36,386 nt of DNA, from assembly GCF_000702005.1 (NCBI RefSeq), contig NZ_JNKI01000025.1, positions 1-36,386 of the forward strand. The letters run 5' to 3'. The notes beneath the pieces were generated by a model, which was not told where the DNA came from, ran no database searches, and worked only from the letters and a program-made list of their open reading frames with translations. Positions 8,035 to 15,814 of this stretch are shown one piece after another. Each line of letters begins with the position of its first letter. The first letter of the stretch is position 1. This stretch comes from Selenomonas sp. ND2010 (GTDB taxonomy: Bacteria; Bacillota; Negativicutes; Selenomonadales; Selenomonadaceae). The position numbers were made by a program, and so were the translations under genes.

Positions 8035-8718
8035 CTACCAGCAGCGTTTCTCCACCCACAGCACGGTATCCAAGGTATTGAGATAGTCAATAATATCCGT
8101 AACTGCTTCTTCTTTTTCAAAGAGCAAATCCATTCTTAGAATCAAATAGGCACTATCTGTCCCCAGCCCCTCACCATTTTCCTGCACACTAAACCGTCCG
8201 ACCTTTAACTGAAATACCTCCAGCTTCTTATGAATACGCTTCAGCTCCCCAGGATTATTGACCAGACAAATTTCTACCGCTGTTTTCTTTCTGTGTTCAA
8301 AAAAATCATCGATATGCGTCAAAGCATTCAAAGCCACAAAAACAAATGCCGTGGTAAACAATGCCTCGATATATAAACCAGCCCCCACGGCCAGGCCTAT
8401 TCCTGCCACTATCCACAGGCAAGCCGCAGTTGTCAGGCCTGTAACCGTCAGTCCTTCCTTCATAATCGCCCCTGCCCCTAAAAAACCCATACCACTCACA
8501 ACCTGAGCAGCAATCCGGGCAGGATCTCCATTGCTCTTATCCTCCATGCTCCAATACATAGCTAACGAAAGAATCATCATCAGGCAGGCCCCCAGCGAAA
8601 CGATCAAATTGGTGCGAAGCCCAGCAGACTTTTTTCTGGACTGCCGTTCATACCCTACCAAGCCCCCCAAAACAGCAGCCAATGCCAACCGAAAAAGAAT
8701 TTCATATTCTGGAACCAT
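8035..8718 (-). CDS. MgtC/SapB-family membrane protein
   Basis: This family comprises inner-membrane proteins; MgtC itself inhibits F-type ATP synthase at low Mg2+ in enterobacteria. Several hydrophobic segments fill the first ~130 residues, with family signatures GGLVGYERQSRKKSAGLRT and GMGFLGAGAIMKEG. A C-terminal ACT-like cytoplasmic domain follows (about 140-227). I start at ATG 8718 (227 aa, GGGGGG-AAG upstream). A longer in-frame GTG version (8826) would translate through a terminator hairpin, so it is unlikely. A strong promoter and a terminator-like hairpin precede it (8735-8857). The exact role here, Mg2+ or otherwise, cannot be told. Confidence 0.88.
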   Translation of the reverse strand: MVPEYEILFRLALAAVLGGLVGYERQSRKKSAGLRTNLIVSLGACLMMILSLAMYWSMEDKSNGDPARIAAQVVSGMGFLGAGAIMKEGLTVTGLTTAACLWIVAGIGLAVGAGLYIEALFTTAFVFVALNALTHIDDFFEHRKKTAVEICLVNNPGELKRIHKKLEVFQLKVGRFSVQENGEGLGTDSAYLILRMDLLFEKEEAVTDIIDYLNTLDTVLWVEKRCW

Positions 8719-8734
8719 ATTCTTCCCCCCATAT

Positions 8735-8773
8735 AAAAAATCCCAGACATCGTTTTGACAACGTTGTCTGGGA
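8735..8773 (-). terminator. Terminator-like hairpin in the mgtC leader
   Basis: On the minus strand TCCCAGACA (8773-8765) pairs with TGTCTGGGA (8749-8741) in a 9-bp perfect stem, followed by U6. It ends only 17 nt before the MgtC start codon and is about 50 nt downstream of the promoter at 8829-8857. It can therefore terminate the metal-lipoprotein transcript, attenuate mgtC, or both. Confidence 0.8.
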
Positions 8774-8828
8774 CCTCCAATGCCTTGGTCAGTCACCCTT
8801 AAAAAAGAGATATGATTTTGATACACCT

Positions 8829-8857
8829 ATTGTAAATAACCACACGGAATCTGTCAA
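8829..8857 (-). promoter_or_regulatory. Strong promoter upstream of mgtC
   Basis: On the minus strand -35 TTGACA (8857-8852), an exact 17-bp spacer and -10 TACAAT (8834-8829). The predicted start near 8822 gives a leader of about 100 nt that contains the hairpin at 8735-8773. Confidence 0.75.
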
Positions 8858-8882
8858 ACACACCAATCCGGGAGTTCGGATT

Positions 8883-9779
8883 TTATTTCAAGGCCTCCTT
8901 CAGTACTTCCATGTTCCTTTTCATTGCATTTATATAGGCATCCATGGCGTCCGGGGTTGCCTCACCAGTCACCACCGGGTCCAGCGTATAAATCTTTGCT
9001 CCAGTTTCCCGGGCTATGGTTTCCGCAGCTGCTGGCGAATACTGGGGTTCTGCAAATAATACTTTCACGGGCATAGCCTTTACCTTGGCGATGATCTGCT
9101 CAAGCTCCTGCGGCGTAGGTTCCGTCCCCGGCTCCCGCTCAATCACACCTACGAGATTCAGCTTAAACTCCTTGGCCAGATAAGGAAACGCCTCATGGAA
9201 GGTCACGATATCCTTATGAGGCAAATCGTCCAACTGCTCATGCATTTCCTTGCGCAGTGCCTCAAGCTTCATGACATAATCCAGCGCATTCTTGCGGTAC
9301 TGTTCCTTATGCTCCGGATCCGCCTCACAGAGCTGCACCGTAATTGCCTTTACCTGATCAATGGCATAGGTTACGGCAGTCCAAACATGCGGATTCTCTT
9401 CCTCGCCATCCTTCAATAATTGAATGTGGTCATAGTTCGACGCCTCGATTATCTTCAATTTCTTATTCTGCTTGGCCGCCTTGTCCAGGAAACTTTCCAT
9501 GCCAGCACCATTTGCCACCAAGACATCCGCCTTTTCCAGCGTTTTCATATCTTCCGTGGTCAGCTGATAATCATGCAAACATCCCGTCTGCGGCTTCGTC
9601 ATATTGATGACCTCAACCCCCTCGACGTCTTTGGTAATATTGATGACATCGATATACATAGGATAAAAAGAAGTGACGATGGTAAAATTCTTCTTAGCAG
9701 CGGACTGCGGTTTACTGCAGCCGGTCATGGCAAAACAAAACAAAGTCAACAACGATACGATAATTGCTAATTTCTTCAC
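8883..9779 (-). CDS. Metal (Zn/Mn) ABC transporter substrate-binding lipoprotein, ZnuA/TroA-like
   Basis: This is a cluster A-I solute-binding protein for Zn2+ or Mn2+ uptake, tethered outside the membrane. The lipoprotein signal peptide ends at C21 (AMTGC). Likely metal ligands are H69 (GCLHDYQ), H131 (NPHVW), H195 (FHEAF) and D267 (LDP). There is no histidine-rich loop. I start at GTG 9779 (298 aa), which has AAAGGAG 6-7 nt upstream; upstream ATGs in the same frame lack a ribosome site. No permease or ATPase gene is adjacent, so it is an orphan here. A single Zur-like half-site lies at about 9814-9822. Zn versus Mn specificity cannot be decided. Confidence 0.88.
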   Translation of the reverse strand: MKKLAIIVSLLTLFCFAMTGCSKPQSAAKKNFTIVTSFYPMYIDVINITKDVEGVEVINMTKPQTGCLHDYQLTTEDMKTLEKADVLVANGAGMESFLDKAAKQNKKLKIIEASNYDHIQLLKDGEEENPHVWTAVTYAIDQVKAITVQLCEADPEHKEQYRKNALDYVMKLEALRKEMHEQLDDLPHKDIVTFHEAFPYLAKEFKLNLVGVIEREPGTEPTPQELEQIIAKVKAMPVKVLFAEPQYSPAAAETIARETGAKIYTLDPVVTGEATPDAMDAYINAMKRNMEVLKEALK

Positions 9780-9836
9780 AGGAAACTCCTTTCGGTGCAT
9801 ACATTCCCTCTGCTTATCGTAATACAAATATCAAGC

Positions 9837-9862
9837 AAAAAAGCCTTCCCAATCGGGAAGGC
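9837..9862 (-). terminator. Terminator of the propionate cluster
   Basis: On the minus strand GCCTTCCC-GATT-GGGAAGGC is followed by U6, 15 nt past the mmdC stop. It closes the long minus-strand run that starts at the CoA transferase gene. Confidence 0.88.
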
Positions 9863-9877
9863 CTGTTCATCCGCGAA

Positions 9878-10276
9878 TTAACCAAGAATTACCAGCGAAT
9901 CATGTGCTTTTACGCTCTGGCCAGCTGCTACATTGAACGTTTTGACAACGCCATCTGCATCAGCGGCAATCTCATTCTGCATCTTCATAGCCTCGAGAAT
10001 CAGCAGCGTCTCGCCAGCTTTAACAGCCTGGCCTTCGCTGGCTACGAGTTTTACGATCTTGCCCGGCATCGGAGCATCGATGGAATGCTCACCCGCACCT
10101 GCTGCAACAGCAGCCTTTGCCGGAGCAGCTGGTGCTGCTGGTGCCGGTGCTGCTTTCGGAGCAGCCGGTGCTGCCGGAGCCGGTGCTGCTTTCGGAGCAG
10201 CAGCTGCTGCGGATTTTACTTCCTCAACCTCTACCTCATAAGCCGTGCCGTTAACGGTGATATTGAACTTTTTCAT
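9878..10276 (-). CDS. mmdC: Biotin carboxyl carrier subunit of methylmalonyl-CoA decarboxylase (gamma)
   Basis: This protein carries CO2 on biotin between the carboxyltransferase and the decarboxylating partner. A short N-terminal region is followed by a flexible Ala/Pro linker (about 22-60) and a biotinyl domain with the biotinylation motif EAMKMQ (K98). 132 residues is close to the size of family members. I start at ATG 10276, with GGAGG 8 nt upstream. A 5-residue longer version would translate the Shine-Dalgarno itself as LEEFL. It is the last gene of the cluster, 37 nt after the 51-aa subunit and followed by a terminator. It resembles the 1.3S carrier of transcarboxylase, so that role is an alternative. 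Confidence 0.92.
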   Translation of the reverse strand: MKKFNITVNGTAYEVEVEEVKSAAAAAPKAAPAPAAPAAPKAAPAPAAPAAPAKAAVAAGAGEHSIDAPMPGKIVKLVASEGQAVKAGETLLILEAMKMQNEIAADADGVVKTFNVAAGQSVKAHDSLVILG

Positions 10277-10313
10277 TAAGAATTCCTCCAACTACGTTCT
10301 ACTTCGGAATCAA

Positions 10314-10469
10314 TCAGAACTGTTTGACCAAGCCGCCCCGAGCGGACAATGCCCAAACGTCGCTGCGTTTGATGCGTACAGCGATAACTTTATTCGACAT
10401 CATCATCTGAACAGCAGCCGTGATAGCGGCTACTACCTCAGGCGATACGCCTTTTGCTTCGGTTTTCAT
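10314..10469 (-). CDS. mmdE: Small epsilon/delta-like subunit of methylmalonyl-CoA decarboxylase (51 aa)
   Basis: The 51-residue product has the layout SPEVVAAITAAV... then VRIKRSDVWALSARGGL near the C-terminus. This resembles the small epsilon subunit MmdE and the C-terminal part of delta/OadG-type subunits, which bind the carboxyltransferase and stabilise the complex. ATG has GAGGTG upstream. The gene lies 17 nt after mmdA and 37 nt before mmdC, the position expected for such a subunit. There is no membrane segment, so a separate membrane-anchoring delta would be needed. Assignment is by recall of the family pattern and by context. Confidence 0.75.
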   Translation of the reverse strand: MKTEAKGVSPEVVAAITAAVQMMMSNKVIAVRIKRSDVWALSARGGLVKQF

Positions 10470-10486
10470 AACTTGCACCTCTTTGC

Positions 10487-12016
10487 TTAAAGCGGAATAT
10501 TGCCGTGTTTCTTGGACGGGCCAACTTCGCGCTTGCTAGCCAGTGCATTAAGGGCCGTGATGATGCGCGGACGCGTCTCCTTCGGCTCAATAACCATATC
10601 CACATAGCCACGCTCTGCGGCAACATACGGCGTTGCGAAGTTTTCAACATACTCTGCCGTCTTCGCATCCTTGTCCGGATCTTTACGGAAAATGATATTT
10701 GCTGCACCAGCCGGGCCCATAACAGCGATTTCCGACGTCGGCCAAGCCATAACCTGATCAGCGCCGAGTTCGCGGCAGCACATAGCGATGTAGGAACCGC
10801 CATAAGCCTTACGGGTAATGACCGTAACTTTCGGAACCGTAGCCTCGCTGTATGCATAGAGCATCTTTGCACCATGGCGGATAATGCCGTTGTGCTCCTG
10901 GTTGACACCTGGCAGGAAGCCCGGTACATCAACGAGGTTGACGAGCGGAATATTGAAGGCATCGCAGAAGCGGATGAAACGGGCGGATTTGTCCGACGCA
11001 TCGACATCCAAGCAGCCTGCCATGACTTTCGGCTGGTTAGCGATGATACCTACGCTGCGGCCATCGAAGCGGGCAAAGCAGCAGATGATATTCGTAGCAA
11101 AGAATTCCTGTACTTCGTAGAATTCACCGTTATCAACAAGAGAACGGATGACATCCTTCATATCATATGGCATGTTCGGGTTATCTGGAATTACCGAGTT
11201 CAGGCTCTCATCCTGACGATCCGGATCATCTCCGGTCTCTACCATCGGTGCATCTTCCATATTATTGCTCGGCAGGAAGGAAAGCAGGTAACGGATCTGC
11301 TTGATGCAGTCGTCCTCATCCTCAGCCGCAAAGTGAGCGACACCGCTGCGCGTATTATGCGTCATAGCACCGCCCAGAGCCTCAGCCGTAACTTCCTCGG
11401 CCGTTACCGATTTGATGACTGCCGGGCCCGTAATGAACATCTGGCTGGTGTTCTTTACCATGTAAATGAAGTCCGTGATAGCCGGGCTGTATACCGCACC
11501 ACCTGCGCACGGTCCCATGATTACGGAAATCTGCGGGATTACGCCAGATGCCGCCGTATTGCGATAGAAGATACCGCCATAACCAGACAGCGCGTCAACG
11601 GCTTCCTGGATACGAGCACCACCCGAATCGTTAATGCCGATGCACGGTGCGCCCATCTTCATGGCGAGATCCATAACTTTCCAGATCTTATGCGCATGTT
11701 TTTCACCCAGAGATCCACCCTCAACCGTGAAATCCTGTGCATAAGCGTAGACCAGACGGCCATCGACCGTACCATATCCCGTTACTACACCTTCGCCCGG
11801 AAGTTCTTTTTTGTCCTGACCGAAATTCGTGCAACGATGTTTCATAAACATATCGAGCTCAACGAAAGTACCCTCATCGAACAGCTTATTGATGCGCTCA
11901 CGGGCAGTCTGTTTGCCCTTTGCATGCTGCTTATCGATACGGGCCTGACCGCCCCCCTGCATGATATGCTCTTTCTTTGCATTCATTAAGTCAATTTTTT
12001 CCTGAACAGTAGCCAT
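10487..12016 (-). CDS. mmdA: Methylmalonyl-CoA decarboxylase alpha subunit (carboxyltransferase)
   Basis: The alpha subunit transfers the carboxyl group of (S)-methylmalonyl-CoA to biotin, forming propionyl-CoA. It is a tandem crotonase-like carboxyltransferase (biotin-dependent PCCB/12S family), with conserved GGARIQEAVDALSGYG and GPCAGGAVYSPA in the N half and GAKMLYAYSEATVPKVTVI with KAYGGSYIAM in the C half. 509 residues fits MmdA. I use ATG 12016, preceded by AGGAGG-TATATA; a 21-residue upstream extension has no such site. A 117-nt spacer with possible internal promoter elements separates it from mce. It could serve a transcarboxylase instead if a 5S subunit exists elsewhere; the adjacent epsilon-like gene favours a decarboxylase. 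Confidence 0.93.
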   Translation of the reverse strand: MATVQEKIDLMNAKKEHIMQGGGQARIDKQHAKGKQTARERINKLFDEGTFVELDMFMKHRCTNFGQDKKELPGEGVVTGYGTVDGRLVYAYAQDFTVEGGSLGEKHAHKIWKVMDLAMKMGAPCIGINDSGGARIQEAVDALSGYGGIFYRNTAASGVIPQISVIMGPCAGGAVYSPAITDFIYMVKNTSQMFITGPAVIKSVTAEEVTAEALGGAMTHNTRSGVAHFAAEDEDDCIKQIRYLLSFLPSNNMEDAPMVETGDDPDRQDESLNSVIPDNPNMPYDMKDVIRSLVDNGEFYEVQEFFATNIICCFARFDGRSVGIIANQPKVMAGCLDVDASDKSARFIRFCDAFNIPLVNLVDVPGFLPGVNQEHNGIIRHGAKMLYAYSEATVPKVTVITRKAYGGSYIAMCCRELGADQVMAWPTSEIAVMGPAGAANIIFRKDPDKDAKTAEYVENFATPYVAAERGYVDMVIEPKETRPRIITALNALASKREVGPSKKHGNIPL

Positions 12017-12133
12017 TATATACCTCCTATAATTAGCTTGTGAGAAAATAGTCTGCGACATATTTCTCATGTACTGCAATCTCTATTTTGCACTATTTGT
12101 GTGAAAATTGCAAGACTAATTTAATACCAGGTA
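12017..12133 (-). promoter_or_regulatory. Spacer upstream of mmdA with weak promoter elements and a leader hairpin
   Basis: On the minus strand TTGCAA-17 bp-CAAAAT gives a 4/6 plus 4/6 promoter match. Downstream, TGAGAAATA and TATTTTCTCA (12069-12061 and 12050-12041) can form a leader stem just before the mmdA ribosome site. This may let mmdA-mmdE-mmdC be transcribed on their own. The promoter match is weak. Confidence 0.3.
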
Positions 12134-12137
12134 TTAA
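12121..12137. repeat. 17-bp perfect palindrome over the mce stop codon
   Basis: TTAATACC-A-GGTATTAA is an exact inverted repeat with a single central base, overlapping the stop of the epimerase gene. It has no U-run, so it is not a terminator. It could be an operator for the mmdA promoter region, or chance. Confidence 0.45.
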
Positions 12138-12550
12138 TCACGCTGGCAAAGTTCCAGGAGAACCCCATGAGAAGCCTTGGGATGAACAAATGCGATTTTT
12201 GCCCCGCCGGCACCAAGGCGCGGTTTCTCGTCAATCAGGCGAACTCCCTGCTCTTTGAGATCAGCCAGAGCAGCCTCGAGATTATCCACCCGCAGGGCAA
12301 TGTGCTGGATGCCGCCACGGCCACCGTTCTTTTCGATGAATTTCGCAATAGGAGACGTTTCATCCGTTGCTGCCAGCAGCTCGATTTCACTGCCATTCGG
12401 CGTAGGGAAAAACCCCGTCGTTACTTTCTGCTCGGCAACAGTCTCCTCACCGTTGGCTGGAAGTCCCAGCGTATCTCCCCAGAAGGAACCGACTTCCTTG
12501 AGGTCCGAAACTGCAATACCGATATGATCTACGCCTAATACTTTGAACAT
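12134..12550 (-). CDS. mce: Methylmalonyl-CoA epimerase
   Basis: The epimerase interconverts (R)- and (S)-methylmalonyl-CoA, linking the mutase product to the decarboxylase. It is a vicinal-oxygen-chelate (glyoxalase-like) fold with two beta-alpha-beta modules. Likely metal ligands are H9 (VDHIGIAV), H83 (IQHIALRV) and E133 (LLELCQ). 138 residues is typical. I choose ATG 12550, preceded by GGAGGAG; an ATG five codons upstream overlaps that ribosome site. It is 28 nt after meaB, within the propionate cluster. Confidence 0.95.
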   Translation of the reverse strand: MFKVLGVDHIGIAVSDLKEVGSFWGDTLGLPANGEETVAEQKVTTGFFPTPNGSEIELLAATDETSPIAKFIEKNGGRGGIQHIALRVDNLEAALADLKEQGVRLIDEKPRLGAGGAKIAFVHPKASHGVLLELCQRD

Positions 12551-12578
12551 AATGAACTCCTCCATTCGGATTAAATAA

Positions 12579-13517
12579 TTATTTCAGCATCTCATCCATG
12601 ACCTGACCGATAACGGTATACGGGTCTGTCTCATGCTGTTTGATTTGCTCGACATAGCCATCAAGGCGACCGCTGTCCACGATCTTGCCCTTGATGTATG
12701 TGCCGATGTTGCTACTGAGGATATCGAGCATTTCATCGCGGGTACGCTTCGTCCGCCGCTCGGCTAATTGCCCGTTGCCTTCGATATGCGTCCGATGTTT
12801 TTCAACGGTATCCAAGAGTTCTGTAATGCCTTCATTCTGGCTGGCTACCACCTTGGTAATCGGTGGGCGCCATTCCGTCATCAGGCTGTCGAGGTCCAGC
12901 ATCATGTTGATTTCGCGAACCAGTTTATCTGCTCCATCAAGATCTGACTTGTTGATGCAGTAGAGATCGCCAATCTCCAAAATACCGGCCTTAATTGCCT
13001 GGATATCATCACCCATGCCGGGAATCAATACAACCATAGTCGTATCGGCAGCTTTGACGATATCCACTTCAGATTGACCGACACCAACCGTTTCGACGAT
13101 AATGATGTCCTTTCCGAATGCATCCATTGCCTTGACCGCATCGGCGGTTTTATGGGATAAACCACCGAGGCTTCCGCGGGTGCCCATACTGCGGATAAAG
13201 ACTCCTTCGTCAAGTGTCAATCCATTCATGCGAATGCGGTCGCCTAAAATAGCACCGCCCGTGAATGGACTGGTCGGGTCGACAGCTATAATACCAACGG
13301 TCTTGCCCTGCGCACGATATTCGCGCGCTATCTTATCAGACAGCGTACTCTTTCCTGCACCTGGCGGACCGGTGATGCCTAATACATAGGCATGGCCAGT
13401 ATGCGGATAAAGCTTCTTCATGATATCCGTCGCTTCCTCATACTCATTCTCGATGGCAGTAATTGCCCGAGAAAGTGCCAGCCGATTGCCTTTGAGTAAT
13501 TCTTCTGCTATGTCCAT
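12579..13517 (-). CDS. meaB: MeaB, GTPase chaperone of methylmalonyl-CoA mutase
   Basis: MeaB is a G3E GTPase that gates B12 loading and protects methylmalonyl-CoA mutase from inactivation; older annotations call it ArgK or LAO/AO transport ATPase. Walker A GPPGAGKST (50-58), the switch segment VDPTSPFTGGAILGDR, ETVGVGQSE (142-150) and the guanine specificity motif NKSD (189-192) are all present. 312 residues is normal. ATG is preceded by GGTGG. It sits between the mutase small subunit and the epimerase, as expected for its job. The 139-nt gap upstream carries two inverted repeats. Confidence 0.96.
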   Translation of the reverse strand: MDIAEELLKGNRLALSRAITAIENEYEEATDIMKKLYPHTGHAYVLGITGPPGAGKSTLSDKIAREYRAQGKTVGIIAVDPTSPFTGGAILGDRIRMNGLTLDEGVFIRSMGTRGSLGGLSHKTADAVKAMDAFGKDIIIVETVGVGQSEVDIVKAADTTMVVLIPGMGDDIQAIKAGILEIGDLYCINKSDLDGADKLVREINMMLDLDSLMTEWRPPITKVVASQNEGITELLDTVEKHRTHIEGNGQLAERRTKRTRDEMLDILSSNIGTYIKGKIVDSGRLDGYVEQIKQHETDPYTVIGQVMDEMLK

Positions 13518-13544
13518 CCTGCCACCACCTTTTCGGTAGTTTTA

Positions 13545-13634
13545 TTGTGAACTAAAGTGGTAAAGCCAGTTCACGATACGAAACAGTAAAATAGTGCCAG
13601 GTTCGTGCAGGAGACCGGCCCGGTCCCCTGCACG
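13545..13634. other. Two inverted repeats in the mutase-meaB spacer
   Basis: First, GTGAACT (13547-13553) and AGTTCAC (13568-13574) form a 7-bp stem with a 14-nt loop. Second, CGTGCAGG (13604-13611) and CCTGCACG (13627-13634) form an 8-bp stem extended inside by ACCGG/CCGGT-type pairs. The second has TTTT only on its plus-strand side, against the direction of the genes, so it is not an obvious terminator for the operon. It may stabilise or process the mRNA. Confidence 0.5.
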
Positions 13635-13656
13635 TTTTCCCAGCACCGCTATATCT

Positions 13657-14052
13657 TTAAAGTTTTACATTCTCATTAATGTATTTGACCACTTCACTGG
13701 TCGGCGTTCCCGGCGTGAATACCGCCGAAACACCAGCCTCTTTGAGGGCAGGAATATCGCCCTCCGGAATAACACCACCACCGATGATTAACGCATCCGT
13801 CATGCCATTTTTGCGAACAAGGTCAACGACTTTCGGGAACAGATGTCCATGCGCACCGGAGAGGATGCTCATCGCTACCACATTGACATCTTCCTGCAGA
13901 GCAGCTTCAGCAATCTGCTCCGGCGTCTGGCGAAGTCCCGTATAAATAACCTCGAAGCCAGCATCTCGCAGGGCACGGGCTACGACCTTAGCACCACGGT
14001 CATGACCGTCAAGGCCTGGTTTAGCAACTAAAACTCTGATTTTCTTTTCCAT
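13657..14052 (-). CDS. Methylmalonyl-CoA mutase, B12-binding (small) subunit
   Basis: This is a stand-alone cobalamin-binding domain that pairs with the catalytic subunit encoded just upstream. The base-off/His-on motif D15-G-H17-D-R-G20 provides the lower axial histidine, and SxL (MSILSG) and GG ([11 protein letters not shown]) motifs complete the Rossmann-like B12 fold. 131 residues is expected for a split mutase (mcmA2 type). I use ATG 14052, with GGAGGAATTC upstream; a longer start would translate the ribosome site. It is 59 nt after the large subunit. Confidence 0.94.
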   Translation of the reverse strand: MEKKIRVLVAKPGLDGHDRGAKVVARALRDAGFEVIYTGLRQTPEQIAEAALQEDVNVVAMSILSGAHGHLFPKVVDLVRKNGMTDALIIGGGVIPEGDIPALKEAGVSAVFTPGTPTSEVVKYINENVKL

Positions 14053-14111
14053 TTTGAATTCCTCCAAAAGCGTAAATGCTATTACTCTACGATTCTTTTC
14101 TAAACGGACGA

Positions 14112-15758
14112 TTACAGGCTGACATGCGCCTCATATTCGCCGAATACCTCACGCATGACGTTGCAAATCTCACCCAGCGTTGCATACGTCTTAACAGCAG
14201 CGAGGATATGCGGCATGAGGTTTTCATTCTCATCCTGGCAAGCCTTCTTGAGGTCCGCCAAAGCAGCCTTTACCGCCTCATTATCGCGTTTCGCTTTCAT
14301 AGCCTCAACTTTAGCCTTCTGACGCTCGCCGACAGCTTCGTCGACTTTCAGCAGGCCTTTTGGAGGTTCTTCTTCCATCTGGAATTTGTTGACACCAACA
14401 ATCGTGCGGGCACCAGACTCAACATCCATCTGCCATTTGTAAGCAGAATCCTGAATCTCTTTCTGGATGTAGCCCTTCTCGATAGCAGCGACAGCACCAC
14501 CGAGGTCGTCGATTTTCTTGATATAATCCCAAGCCTCAGCCTCAATCTTATTCGTCATAGCCTCGACATAGTAGGAACCAGCCAGCGGATCGATGACATC
14601 AGCCAAGCCACTCTCATAAGCCACAATCTGCTGCGTACGCAGGGCAATCGTAACAGATTCCTGCGTTGGCAGGGCAAGTGCCTCATCACGGGAGTTCGTA
14701 TGCAGGGACTGCGTGCCGCCCATGACAGCAGCTGCCGTCTGCAGGGCAACACGGACAATGTTGTTATTCGGCTGCTGCGCCGTCAACATCGAACCAGCCG
14801 TCTGCGTGTGGAAACGCAGCTTCATGCTCTTGTCATTCTGCGCATGGAAGCGCTCCTTCATGACTTTTGCCCAGATACGGCGGGAAGCGCGGAACTTCGC
14901 CACCTCTTCGAGAACGTTGTTGTGCGCGTTCCAGAAGAAGGACAGACGGCCAGCAAAGTCGTCAATCTTGAGGCCAGCTTTAATAGCTGCCTCACAGTAT
15001 GCGATACCATCGGCAATCGTGAAGGCGATTTCCTGTGCAGCCGTGGAACCTGCTTCACGAATGTGGTAACCCGAAATCGAAATGGTATTCCATTTCGGTA
15101 CATTTTTCGAACAATACTCGAAGATGTTCGTGATCAGGCGCATGGACGGACGCGGCGGGAAGATATACGTACCGCGAGCAGCATACTCCTTGAGAATATC
15201 GTTCTGAATCGTACCACGCAGCTGATCCGCAGGTACTCCCTGTTTCTCAGCCACAGCGATGTACATAGCCAAAAGAACCGAAGCTGGAGCATTGATGGTC
15301 ATTGACGTAGAGACCTTACCGAGGTCAATCTGGTCAAACAACGTTTCCATATCTGCCAATGAGTCAATAGCAACACCGACTTTACCGACCTCACCTTCGG
15401 AGATTGGGTCCGTGGAATCATAGCCAATCTGCGTCGGCAGGTCAAAGGCACAGGACAGGCCGGTTGCACCATTTTCAATTAACATGCGATAGCGCTTGTT
15501 GGACTCCTCAGCCGTAGAGAAACCAGCATACATGCGCATAGTCCAGAAACGGCCGCGATACATCGTCGGCTGAACCCCGCGAGTATACGGATAAACGCCA
15601 GGGAAGCTCAATTCATCGGCATAATCTGTATCCTTGATGTCAAGCGGCGTATAAAGGCGCTTCTCTGGCAGATGCTCACGCTCTGGGAAACGTGCGATTG
15701 CTTTTTCTACACTGGCTTCATATTTTTCAAGCTCAGCTTGGATTTTCTCATTGCTCAT
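14112..15758 (-). CDS. Methylmalonyl-CoA mutase, catalytic (large) subunit
   Basis: This is the TIM-barrel subunit of adenosylcobalamin-dependent methylmalonyl-CoA mutase (succinyl-CoA to (R)-methylmalonyl-CoA). Conserved features include [21 protein letters not shown] (about 60-80) for CoA and substrate binding, the following [26 protein letters not shown], and [12 protein letters not shown]-like [12 protein letters not shown]. 548 residues with no C-terminal B12 domain shows the split (mcmA1/mcmA2) arrangement; the B12 domain is the next gene. ATG is preceded by AGGAGGAATTTCCTA. It lies 56 nt after the CoA transferase gene. Confidence 0.96.
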   Translation of the reverse strand: MSNEKIQAELEKYEASVEKAIARFPEREHLPEKRLYTPLDIKDTDYADELSFPGVYPYTRGVQPTMYRGRFWTMRMYAGFSTAEESNKRYRMLIENGATGLSCAFDLPTQIGYDSTDPISEGEVGKVGVAIDSLADMETLFDQIDLGKVSTSMTINAPASVLLAMYIAVAEKQGVPADQLRGTIQNDILKEYAARGTYIFPPRPSMRLITNIFEYCSKNVPKWNTISISGYHIREAGSTAAQEIAFTIADGIAYCEAAIKAGLKIDDFAGRLSFFWNAHNNVLEEVAKFRASRRIWAKVMKERFHAQNDKSMKLRFHTQTAGSMLTAQQPNNNIVRVALQTAAAVMGGTQSLHTNSRDEALALPTQESVTIALRTQQIVAYESGLADVIDPLAGSYYVEAMTNKIEAEAWDYIKKIDDLGGAVAAIEKGYIQKEIQDSAYKWQMDVESGARTIVGVNKFQMEEEPPKGLLKVDEAVGERQKAKVEAMKAKRDNEAVKAALADLKKACQDENENLMPHILAAVKTYATLGEICNVMREVFGEYEAHVSL

Positions 15759-15814
15759 TAGGAAATTCCTCCTGATTCATTCAGTATCTATTTATCTTTT
15801 GTCAATTTTCTATT

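Noticed and set aside
8719-8826. In-frame GTG extension of the MgtC-family protein (36 extra residues)
   Set aside because: It would translate the whole leader and terminator hairpin; the internal ATG has its own ribosome site and matches family N-termini.
13604-13634. Plus-strand terminator before the mutase small subunit
   Set aside because: The hairpin has TTTT on the plus side, but no plus-strand gene lies upstream; it is more likely an intercistronic stem of the minus-strand mRNA.
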